Positions 45,600 through 56,292 of a stretch of 64,000 nt of DNA are shown here, one piece after another. Both the position numbers and the translations under genes were made by a program. Origin of the DNA: Pseudoscleropodium purum (lineage: Eukaryota > Streptophyta > Bryopsida > Hypnales > Brachytheciaceae); NCBI GenBank assembly GCA_963969395.1, contig OZ017796.1, positions 34,648,243 to 34,712,242 on the forward strand. The letters run 5' to 3'. How positions within the stretch are numbered: position 1 is the first letter of the stretch; the number at the start of each line of letters is the position of its first letter. A model generated the notes under the pieces. It saw nothing but the letters and a program-made list of their open reading frames with translations, had not been told where the DNA came from and searched no databases.

Positions 45600-47801
45600 G
45601 GGAGAACGAAAATGATGGTGATGTTACCTTGCTTGTAATGCTGCAATGAGCAGAGAGGGGCGCATGCGCCCCTTTTAGAATTTCAAACGACAAAGAAGAG
45701 AAGCTAAGTTTAGAGAAGTGGAAGCGGCACCATAAAGTGCCAAATTCTATTCATGTTATTACAAAACAACATGGTCCAAGCCACTACGAAAGATTTTTCA
45801 AAGTTAGCTAACTTTTTTGAATTTCTAATCACCAAGTGGACATGTCGCTAGATTTCCATTCCTGCGTGGAGTGTGGCAACCCAAGTGGAGACCATGATTT
45901 GATTCAAACACATCTATTGTGCAGCATATCTTGATACACATTTGTCCGTCTAGATATATCAAATGAGAAAAGAATGTATTAAATCCCAAGGCTGGTGAGA
46001 ATAAACATATTGTTTCAAGTTCCAAGTGTGAGCATTACCAAGGAGGTCTTCTTCAAAGGAATTCACCACAGGGGTTCCATTTGCTGCAACAAAGGTGTTG
46101 AATTTTTTCCATAACTCCCAAGTGACAGGGCACAATGAGAGAAGGTGGAAGGTGGTTTTGAGGTCACCCCCCCCCATGTTGCATCCGTTCTAGACCATTA
46201 ATTTTCGCCTTTTGAGCCATTATTCCATGACGATCCCATGGTTCAACGCTTGCCATAAAAAGGTTGCTTGTTTTTTTGGCCTAGATTTGTACCACATGAT
46301 TTGATATACTTTAAGGATGTCCAAATCTAAGTAATCCATATTAACTTAGACTTGAGAATTGATTGCCCTTTTTGCTTTGCATTTTAAACCTTGTTCGTAA
46401 CCTCTTTGGGCTGAAATGTTGAATAGCCAAAGAAATAAAAGAAGGGAGTTTTGGAGAAATTTTCTATCTTAGCCGAAAACCATTCTCCTAGGTCTACTGC
46501 AAGTTGTCCACTGCTTCTCTCCTTACTTCAATGCTACCCACACCAAGCTTGGACTCCTTGGAATCTCATCTCAATTGCATTCTCAAAAGAATCTAAAATT
46601 GGCATCCCATATTATGACCCTTGCTAGCTTGAGTTTAGTTTCAAATAATCTAAAGTTGTTGGCTTCTGATCGCTATCTGAGGCCCAAAGAAACCTTTTTT
46701 CCTCCCTTACGCCTCCCTTTTGAGTTGTGTGGAAATAATAGCTTTTAGTCATGAGTGAGAAAAGTCACGTTTTTTTGTTTTTTTTGGGAAAGATTCTCAA
46801 GCTTCATGATATGTGGGAGATGATCATAAGCCTCTGATTTCTCCCATGTTTTGTCATTACTCCTCTTTGCGGAAGTTTGCATTGGATATCCTCAACTAAT
46901 TACTAGTTGTGTATGACCTTGTTCGATACGTCTTTCACTTTGTTGATGCCGGCCTTTGCCCAAAGGTGCAGCCCTAAATTTGTCCCCTTTCCCAGTAGGA
47001 CGTCATCAACTTCTAGAATATGAGGATTTTCGAACAAGGGTTGTCTAATGACGTTACTCACTAGTTCAGGGTTTTTTGGAATGAGGCCTCCTCTTATCAA
47101 TGAAAGGCTTTGATGCACACATCCATAATTGGTGAAAAATCCACTCTCCTAAGCCCCTTGTTTACGAAAAGCCAATGGAGGGAGGGGTGCTATTTGGTAT
47201 CCTCCAGTAGGTGTCCTGACTTGATCCTAAGTTGCATGAGTATTTTCCATGGTTACTTTCCTAGAGATAGCCCTTGCACCACCAGTTTTGTGAGCAAGGC
47301 TTATATTTGTAAAAAGAATCAAGTAGGCTAATTCCTCCCTCAGTGTGTGAATTTAGGTATGCATTCCACTTCTAATTGTCTTGTCAGATACGAAGACAAT
47401 TCAACAAATTAGACATTGTCTATCTAATAAAGTCAACTACAAAGTTGACTTTCTCAATAAAGATTCAATAGTTACAATTTTGACATATTAATGTTTCATT
47501 TTATTAAAACATTCCAATTTGATAAATACATATTATATTCTAAATTGCCTCAGCTATGAAGTATGCCTTTAAAATCCCAAAATGTCATACATGCTCGACA
47601 TTTGTCATACATGACATGCAACATGCAATGTCTATTAGACACCAAAACCCAAAATCCTGTCCGACAAGACAATCCTAATTCCACTTGACACAAGCTAAGT
47701 ATTTTCCATCTGCCTTCTTTGTCCACAAGTACTAAATCATTAGTGCCCAAATGGTGTCACAACTTTTGGGAGATAGTCTACGGCAAGCTACCATAAACCA
47801 G
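45600..47801 (-). mobile_element. Second LINE, 3' part
   Basis: Minus-strand frames parallel the first LINE: ALLTKLVVQGLSLGK with PWKIL (about 47310-47260), SLIRGGLIPKNPELVSNVIR, LHLWAKAGINKVKDVSNKV (to 46903) and a zf-RVT-like stretch HLLSLCPVTWELWKKFNTF (46130-46080). The 3' part also shares IWHFxV phrases with the end of the first LINE. It is interrupted at 47801/50216 by element E copy 2. Decayed. Confidence 0.7.
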
Positions 47802-48054
47802 CACTATTAGAAAAATCAATGTCTGAATTGAGAAAAAAATGTTGATTTTTTTTACTTCATTCTTTAGTTGATTTAGACAATCCCGAACAAAAAAGTATTG
47901 ATTTGGATGTAAAAATCAACACTTATATGTAATTTGTCAACAAAAAAGTGTTAATTTTGCAACAAAAAATGTTAATTTAGATGCCAATTGGCAATTAAAA
48001 AAACAAATTTTTAATCAATGAGGCTTGCCATGTGGCACCCACCATGCGGGCAAA

Positions 48055-48122
48055 TTGTGGGGGTTTGAATCTAGGATCTTGGTGGTAAAGTCCAAAGTCC
48101 TTACCATTAAGCCATCCACTAA
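48055..48122 (-). repeat. tRNA-like module in element E copy 2
   Basis: On the minus strand TGGCTTAATGGTAAGG (48114-48099) is an A box and GATTCAAACCC (48071-48061) a B box. It is almost the same as in copy 1, and the strand is fixed relative to the element ends in all three copies. Confidence 0.55.
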
Positions 48123-48781
48123 GTGAAGTGACCAAAATGGAAGTAGTTTTGTATTTATCTACTTTTTCCTTTTGTTTTTCAATGGCCTTGTAAAGTGAGC
48201 AAATTTTGGGGGACATTTATACATAGTAAATTATTTTTTTCCAAAAAAATTCCAATTCAGAAAAGTTGCGAAATGAAGTTACTTTTCATTTTCAAAACCT
48301 CTTTTACAATTTGAAGTTTCTAATCAAAAGTTATAGATAAAATTTGAAGAGGATGCTTAAAAATGTAAAAAAAAATAGCCATCCAACCCCTCTCTGAATA
48401 TTGTTTATAACTTCTTAATGGAGACTCCAAATTCTAAACAGATTTTTGAACATGAAATTAAACTTCATTCTCCAACATTTTTTAGTTGAAAGTTTTTGAA
48501 AAAGTTTAGTCCACCATGTCCAAGTGGACACCAAAGTCTACTAATTTTTAAAAGCACAAATTTGTGAATGATTAAGCTATTAAATTTTTTTTTATCTATA
48601 TATTATTTTCTTCAAGCATGAACATGAAATTTCTTTTTGAATTTTTTAGTATATATTTTCAACATATTTCTTCAACATGTAATGAAATTATGAAAAGTTG
48701 CAAGTTTTAGGATTGATGTAGGCATTTTTGGATAAATTGTTTGAAAGATAAAACCTAACCATTTAGGAATTGAAAAATTAA

Positions 48782-49310
48782 CCTCTAAATGACCAAATGG
48801 CATTTTTTGGCAATATAGAGATTTCAGGTAGCTCATTTTGGACAAAATTTTAATTTTTTTGGTTTAAAGTTTTCACAAGACATGTGTCCAAAGAGTAGCT
48901 TTAAGGCACAACAACTTTTATAACTTTTGATCACGTGATTGAAAAACTACATCATATCTAATTTTCATTCATCTTAGAAGAACTTGGGAATCTCAAAAAA
49001 ATTCTTAAAATATCATTTTTTATAAAAATAAAAATTTCAATTTAATTTCTTAAATTTATTTTTACATGAAAAGCTTTGAAATATTCTATTTTGATTAATG
49101 AGATGGAAATTATGAAGATTTTTAATTTATCAGTAGTTGTGGAATTTGTACTCTAAAATAAACTTTGATATCCTTTTTGTAACTCAATTTTAAATATTGT
49201 TGAAAAAGAAATAATAACATTGGATCTATTACAATATTATAAATTAATCATGATTGAAATTAACATTTTTAAATTCTATAACTAAATTTCAAAGAACTTT
49301 GAACTTTAAA
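48782..49310 (+). mobile_element. Old TTAA family A copy inside element E copy 2
   Basis: TTAA (48778-48781) then CCTCTAAATGACCAAATGGC. The inner part (AAAAGCTTTGAAATATTCTA, ACTCTAAAATAAACTTTGAT) follows the family A body with many changes. The same block, with a roughly 70-base deletion, is in copy 3 (about 43540-44000). The insertion is therefore older than the split of these two copies. Confidence 0.5.
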
Positions 49311-49398
49311 TTATAACAATCCCTTGAAGATGTTAATCCTCCAATCAAAAGTTATGAACAAAATGGAGATAGGTGTTGAAAATTATTTTTTTGAAAAT

Positions 49399-49765
49399 TC
49401 AACAAACTTTGAAGGTTGTTTTGGCATAGTAAAAGAACTTTTTTGAAAACATTTTGAACTAAAAAAATTTGGTGATTAAATAAGATTTTATCTCTAAAAT
49501 TCTGTTTGAGGTTTGGAGATTTTACTCAAAAGTTTTAGATAAAGTTTAGAGAGAGGTTGGGATATCATTATTTTTGACATTTTTGACATTTTTGAGCATC
49601 CTCTTTGAATTTTGTTTATAACTTTCAATAAGAGAATCAAAACTTCAAATGGATTATTGAAGATGAAAAATTTCTTGAATTTCCAACTTCTCTTAGTTCA
49701 AAGGTTTTTCCAAAAAATTCTTTTACTATGCCAAAATGGCCTCCAAAGTCTACTCAATTTTTTTT
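49399..49765. repeat. Palindrome P2 in element E copy 2
   Basis: The arms, about 49399-49557 and 49600-49765, are inverted repeats corresponding to 44061-44410 in copy 3 (TTTTGGCATAGTAAAAGAA against TTCTTTTACTATGCCAAAA). Confidence 0.75.
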
Positions 49766-50215
49766 TTTTTTAATTTCAATACTTCTCTAAATTTCGTCCA
49801 TAAATTTTGATTGAAGAATTGAAATCTCAAACGAGTTGTTGAAAATGAAAGTTGGTTCAATTCCACAACTTTTTTTATTTGAATTTTTTTTTAAGATTCA
49901 TTTATTATGCGCAAATGACCTTTAAAGTCTGCTAACTTTAATGAACACCAAATTGTGAATACTTAACTTCAAAGAAAACTACATTGTGCAATGACGATTT
50001 CAAGAGATTTTAAGAGATTCTAAAAGATTTCAAATGATTTTGAAAGGTTCCAAAAATGTTCAACAAAAATTTGTTGATTTTGTCATTGCACTACCCAAAT
50101 AAACCAAAAAAATGTCATCATTAACAAAAAAAAATGTAAAAACAATCATTGCAGTACCCAAATCAATAGAAATATATTGATTTTCTGTTGATTTGGACGT
50201 CATTTTTTCATAATG

Positions 50216-50870
50216 CAATAGGTGGCTAGCAGCACTTGGTTTATGATGATAATTGGATCTACTTGTGATACCCTCTTGACAGCCTATGTCTGAAGCTTAT
50301 TCTGGATCAGTGTGATAAAGGGGACCATGTTCGCATCTTGTGGAAGATGGAAACCAATTAAGGGATCCAAATAACAAACCTTGGTTCTTTCGCAAATCCA
50401 TGTGATCCCTAGATCCTTCGTCCACTAGAAGATCTTGTTTGTGTTCAAGGCCCATATGGCATAAGTTTTGTTCTAATTCATTTTTGACCGTGAATTGCGG
50501 CAGAAAAGTGAGAGAACTTCAAATGTGTTCTGAAGGTTAACCTTCGTTCCTTACTAGAAAAAATGTGGTGTCATCGGCATATTCGATATCTAGCACTTAT
50601 GACCCTCCCGGGACCTTCAACCTCCAAAGGTCATATCTCGAGCCCATAAGCATATATCCAAATGAATCCATGATCATTACAAAAAAGAAAGGGGCTAGAG
50701 GGCACCCTTGTCAAACTAATTGAGCAAAACCGAAATCCTCCCCCACCCCCCCGTTAACTAGCACTATAAAGGTCACGTTACTATACAAGGCCATCACTCC
50801 CCGAATATGACCAAACAAGTATATTGAGGTGAGTGTTAAACTTGGATATCCTCTTAAAACATGTTATACA
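50216..50870 (-). pseudogene. Second LINE, reverse transcriptase fragment with intact YADD
   Basis: The minus strand reads MALYSNVTFIVLVNGG, then QGCPLAPFFFV (motif B-like) and VLDIEYADDTTFFLVRN near 50590-50545. This keeps the Y-A-D-D box that is mutated in the first LINE. Scattered stops show decay. The 5' part of the LINE is missing beyond about 50870, typical of 5' truncation. Confidence 0.75.
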
Positions 50871-51030
50871 TGCAAGTTTTCACTTGCTACTTGGACGATA
50901 AATTTTTTATCTAACCTATCTCTAAAGTTCTCCTACAAAGTCAATGAAAAATGCTTTGATTCATAGTGCATACAATCTTGCAAGGTAAATATCTTCAAAA
51001 AAACACTTGCCTTGTTGATAGCTATTAGTT

Positions 51031-51420
51031 TCACAAAATCTTCTTGAATAGATTGGCACAATCACGCAAGTTTAAACTCTCAAATTGAGCCCTAATAGTA
51101 AAAAAAAATTTTGAAGACTCCACAACAATAGGCTCATTAGTCCTATAATATTCATCAATTGTATCAATACATAGCCCATAAGAAAGAATTATTGAAGCAT
51201 ATGTGATATTTTGATGTAGAGATAATCCTTGTAGTCCATATACATTCATTTTTTGAACAAAATAGTTGTCTTGACTACAAACCCTATTCACAATGGTTAT
51301 GAACAATGAATATTGTATACAATACTTGCTTGAAAGAGATTTGGACCATAAACATGAATGTAATTGAAGTAATCTTATTATAATGCATTTATAAATCTCT
51401 TCTTTATATATCCCTTTCAA
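51031..51420 (-). pseudogene. PIF/Harbinger transposase, N-terminal fragment
   Basis: The 129-codon frame contains DNYFVQKMNVYGLQGLSLHQ then ITYASIILSYGLCIDTIDEY and YRTNEPIVVESSKFFFTIRA. Plant PIF/ALP1-like nucleases have at this place F.Q..DA.G..G.S..QK.TAAIR.LAYG...D..DEY.RIGES...E.LK.F. The DDE catalytic part (GS-D-C-M-H-W-x-W onward) does not follow, so the copy is truncated. It lies directly upstream (by its own strand) of the truncated second LINE. Confidence 0.65.
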
Positions 51421-52554
51421 TGTTCATGCCAACAACAATCCTAGTCCTTTCTAATTTTCTAAAGGAAATTCAAACTCCATTTGAAGCCTTATAATTCAAT
51501 CCACTATAAACTCATTCTCCTTTTCATTATCAAGAAATTGCTCTCTTGCAAAGAAATTGCTCTCTTGCAGCTAAAAGTTGCCCCCTCTAAAGGTGCATTG
51601 TAAAAGGGCAGTTATTGCCTTTTGAGCACATTGTGTTCAAATATTTATTTTGAACTCAAAACAAATAGAAAATACAAAAGGTGTCCACGTGGCGACACTC
51701 TATTGGTTGTTAAAATTTTCAAAAAGGTTACAAAAAAGTTTAAGAAAGAAAAATTTCAAATTTTAAAATTATCAAATATAAACATATGACAATGACAAAA
51801 AATGCATTCCAAATCCAAAATTTTCAAAATTAGAGTACCATATACTTTGAGTGAAAAGTTACAAACTACAATATCAAATTATTGTATGCATTACAATCTC
51901 TAAAATCAATTGGAATGTACAAAGGTAGAGTTGAATGTCATATGAAGCCCTTCATCATTTCTGGTGTTGGGTACCTCTATATTCAAGACAACTGCATCCG
52001 GAATGCCATTGATCATGATGACATTGTCTTGTTGTGGATGCAACTAGATCGGAACATCATCTGCACTAACAAAGTAAGTCAAGTACATGAACATGGTATA
52101 AGAAAAAGAAAACTCATGTAAAAAAAATTCAAATTGATTATAGAAATGCAAAACTTATAGAATAGTGAGAGTGCTTAAGAACATAACTAGAAAGCACATA
52201 ATTGTGGGTTGCACCTTCTTGAGCCTTTTTCAAGTTCACTACAAGCCGTTGGTGGCCCAAATCAACCAAGCGCAAACTAGGATTTGTATACTCAAAGAAT
52301 ATATGTCACATCCTCCATCTCAACAAAGTCAGGATTCATCATACACTTCCAAAGAACTATTGCCTTGGTGTATTCCATACCACCTTGATGGATAAGGAAA
52401 ACCTAAGAAGTCAAGGGAATGCACAGTCCAAAATGCAACATTGGCAAAAGAGTACCTAGAAAAGTACTACCCAATTTCTTTTTCATTTTGTACGTGCAAT
52501 ATGTTGCAACCTTCTCAATGAGGTTAGTGTATATTAAAACAATTATGTTATTTG
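51421..52554. other. Noncoding stretch
   Basis: A 20-base phrase (AAGAAATTGCTCTCTTGCA) is directly repeated near 51531-51570. Frames 51882-52121 (+) and 52165-52395 (+) have no recognisable domain. Confidence 0.3.
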
Positions 52555-52971
52555 CTAATGGTATTTCATGCTTGATGTACTTCTCAATTCCTTTCTTGAT
52601 TTATTGAAAAGCCACATTTTTGTGAACATATTCAAAGTACTCTTCACCTTTGTCTTTAACAGAGTAACCAAGCATTCCAATGTAAGTGTGGAGCCCAGTA
52701 TTTCAAAGGGCTTGGTTAGAATGTGGTGCCCCACCAAGGCCTTCCAAGCATCCTCCCATCCAAGATAAACTCTTAAACATTTGCTGACATTGGTAGCAAA
52801 AGAGGTCATGAGGCAACAAACCATTTGCATATGCAAGATGGACAAAACTCCACCCTTTTCAATGAAGTATAAGCCAGAGATGTATTCCTTTTGAATGGAC
52901 TCCTCAACCTTTGCCAAGAGTTGAATACTAGTATCAACACTTTCCACAGAGATTGTCACACTCACATCCAT
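52555..52971 (-). CDS. Unassigned open frame, 138 codons, probably a remnant
   Basis: It is the longest uninterrupted minus-strand frame in this stretch. It reads MDVSVTISVESVDTSIQLLA at the start and later YLGWEDAWKALVGHHIL and LVTLLKTKVKSTLN. Composition is protein-like, with a hydrophobic middle segment (SILHMQMVCCLMTSFA). It has no family that I recognise and no sign of neighbouring exons. It may be part of an unrecognised transposon protein. Confidence 0.25.
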   Translation of the reverse strand: MDVSVTISVESVDTSIQLLAKVEESIQKEYISGLYFIEKGGVLSILHMQMVCCLMTSFATNVSKCLRVYLGWEDAWKALVGHHILTKPFEILGSTLTLECLVTLLKTKVKSTLNMFTKMWLFNKSRKELRSTSSMKYH

Positions 52972-55414
52972 AACTTTGGCATGTGTAGGAGCTCATTTGG
53001 GTATTTATTTCATCGTAATTTGTTTCATGATAGTTTTAACCCTAATGCGCTCCAATGTCCATATTCTAGACAATGAATAGAATGCTTCTAGACGTTGTAT
53101 AGTGTAGCAAACTTTTCATTCTTCCAATTTAATACTTGAATTTTAAAGAGAAAACCTTCTTTAATGACATATTTCTTGAAATTGTAGTAAATGATATTTT
53201 TGTAAAAAGATATAAGCCGAAATGTGCAAAATATCAAAAAGGATTTGAGGCATAAAGGGATTAAGAGGGGTATTTTTATTCTTAGGTTTCTACTTTTGTA
53301 CAGATGTTTATCCTTCATTCTTGGCTTGAATGGTGAATTTAGATTTATAACAATTCTCCTATTTCTTACCCTTGTAAGCCTCTTTTTTCATGAGTTGAGA
53401 CATGGGTGGAGCCATTTCAAGACCTATCCAAACCAAGCACAACACTCAAGAATTGTACCTTCAAGTAATTCGAAGCAAATTCAAGTAATCAAAAAATCAA
53501 ACACAAAATCTTTGCAAGCGCCCTAACTTTGCAAAAATGAAGTTACAAAATTTGAATTACAAAATTTCAATCTAGAATTTCTCAATTCAAATTTGGCTAT
53601 CATTCAAATTGAAATGGATTACCTCAATACTTTCTGTCAACATTGAAATATGAACATTCACCAAACAAATTGCCACCTAAACCATAAAATGGATTACCTC
53701 AGTGTGCCAACGATGCAGCCCTATCTTGCCCTCCACGTGTAGCAACTATGGCAATTGTACTAGCCAACTCAGAATCCACCAAAAAAAAGACTCTAATGAT
53801 ATAGCCCAAGGTTGTGCTCTAACTCCAATAGCTCTGCCAAAAATTTCCATTTCCATTTTAGCTGCCATTTTTCATTCAGAATGCCATATCCAAAATTGCC
53901 ATCAAGGCTAATCCTATCGACTAACCCTATTTGGTTGAAATCCTACGGTGCTTTTTTTCCATCCAATCATTATTGAGAGGTGTCTCAAATTCTTTTTATA
54001 AAATAACCAACCCATTCTAGTGCCATTCACTCCTGAATTTTTAGCAACATTAAGGGGGTTTAAATTTCACTAAATTATCAATGGCTGACATATTTTCTCT
54101 TGATTTGGCCATGAAGGGGGGGGCAAAACCAAGGCGAGACAACTCTTTTCAATACATTGTGTAACAAACTTAATTAACAAAAAGAAGAAAACAAGCAAGA
54201 AAAAATTCCCAAAAATCTTGAAACAAAAATCTCAAAACGAACTCCCAATCTTAGCCCAAAATTCAATCTCTTTTTCCTTCCTCAAACTTTAAAAAATGAC
54301 CTACTAGATGGGACAAATGTCACAAGGCAATTTTTGTTTGACTCCCTCTTGACAAGTTGGTTTGGTGGGCAACAAAGCGGATTTAGGTTGATTGAATCAC
54401 TAGCCAGCTTCATCAACCAAATCAAAAAAATTAAGACACATCTCTTTTCTACTAAGAAATAATGGCAATGCTCTCAAGGCAATAAATTATAGTAATTCCC
54501 TTGAATCAAATAAAAATCTAATTTCAACATACATTTTGATTAAATCTAGCTTTTACCGTGTCATGAAATCAAGAATAAATAGGATTCCACATAATGAAAT
54601 AATATGTTCAACCAAGCTACATTTGAGTGTCATTTTGATCATGTAATATATGGTAGAGATGCTCTCAAGTCTTAATCCAAGTCCTATAATACACATGGCT
54701 ATGTACTTTTTAATGGATTGGAACTAGTCACATGGTGCATACCAAATTACCAATAGGATCTTAGTATAATTTTGAACATTAAGCATGGGGCAATGCAATA
54801 GTATTTGGAACATCTCCATTATTCTATAATAAAAACGCACGAACTAGCGGTTGGAGAGCCCAGACTCCCAAATCTCTACTTTATTATTGGAGTTCAAAAG
54901 GACAGTTGAGCCCATTAAAAGTCATTTGGCAAGACAGTTTCACCATAAAAAGGTGGAGATTCTCTAAGCAACGCAATGTATTTGGTATTCAAGCATATAT
55001 TAGTAGAATATCTTACAATTATCAAATTTATAACAAAATTCAACAATTGAGCTATGGTGTCACTTGAATCCATATAAAAAAAAGATAATTTAAGTTGATC
55101 AATATTTCAATACAAATTAAAATATGTGTAAATTGCAACTTATCTTTTTTATTTTTTCCAACTATGTTAAGTTGTCAATACCAATTTCTTTTCATTCATT
55201 GCCTATTTGTTGATTTTTTTTAACTTAACAATTGCAATGACTAAATATCTTGCATTTTGGATTGCATTGTAGGAACCTCCAAACCTATTGAATGATCATG
55301 TTATTTGAGGAAAAACACCATTTGGATTGCATATGAATTTTAGGCTTTTTATGCACTTTGATTTAATCTAGAAATTGAATAATAGTCAATCTTCATCATG
55401 TATTCAGCAAGTCT
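52972..55414. other. AT-rich noncoding stretch
   Basis: No domain or repeat seen elsewhere in the window. A G run (54116-54123) and several T runs occur. Short frames only. Confidence 0.35.
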
Positions 55415-56130
55415 ATTATAGATGATTGCAAGAAACATTTGTACTAAATCTTGTCACATGTTAGGAAAAGTGTTTTTTGTCAAAATTATTGCTTTATACA
55501 TCTATAAGATCCAAGATTTATAGCCAAGTACATAAGACTAATGTATACTTTGAGTGATTTATTACATTCATCAAAAATAATTTACTATATTAAACATTTT
55601 ATAGTTGGATGTCACCATGACTATTTGTCCATTTTGAGGGTTTGTAGTACTATTTTTTGTCCAAAAAAAATTGAATCTAAAAATTGGGATCTAAGGTCAT
55701 TTATAAAGATTGCATAAATTGACCAAATAGTTTCCATGAAAAGTATATCTCCATCTTATACTTATATTCAAAGTGTATTTTCTTTGTATCAACACAAGGA
55801 TCTCAAAATCATTTTTTAAAGATGTAACTAGAAAATTAGAAGCACCTTTAGATTGAAAAAATTGGAAATTTTTTTTTTTTTCATTTTTTTCTATTTTCTA
55901 AAAATGAAAATTTCAAAATATATATTTTTTTTTGAAATTTTTACTTCCCCTATTTTTTTATCATTCAAAGAAATTTTTCTTAGGCTAAATTTTTCAAGAA
56001 TACATTACTTTTAATGGTCTACTCATTTTTTCATTTCTAAATTTTTTTCTAAACTTTTACAGTACTTCCAATACAACATCAATACACAACAAAATCAAAA
56101 AATGTTAATTATTGCAATCATACTATATAT
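55415..56130 (+). repeat. Dispersed repeat R1, copy 2
   Basis: Collinear with 31080-31870 but diverged; see there. It ends about 160 bases before the first piggyBac-like frame. Confidence 0.5.
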
Positions 56131-56292
56131 CCCCCTCAATTCCATGATATCAAATGATTGCAAGATGGTTATTTGGAATGTGCAATGATATAAATATATG
56201 ATAAGCATTTGGAATTTTTTACATCATCTTATTGAACATACAATAGTTTGAATAGTAGTAATCTTTGGTAGTGAAAAAACAAAAATGAATAT

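Larger units (their letters stand above)
47802..50215 (+). mobile_element. CACTA-ended element E, copy 2 (2414 bp), inserted in the second LINE
   Basis: The left end is CACTATTAGAAAAATCAATG. The right end is degraded (GTCATTTTTTCATAATG). It contains a tRNA-like module (48055-48122, - strand), a TTAA family A-like block (48782-49310) and a palindrome (about 49399-49765). Joining 47801 to 50216 gives continuous LINE text that aligns with the uninterrupted first LINE near 35845-35880 (ACCAG then a variable stretch, then CACTTGGTT), which confirms the insertion limits. Confidence 0.75.

Noticed and set aside
53702..53911. AQGCALTPIALP as a reverse transcriptase motif B
   Set aside because: The frame has no motif A or YADD around it and lies on the opposite strand to the LINEs; probably chance.
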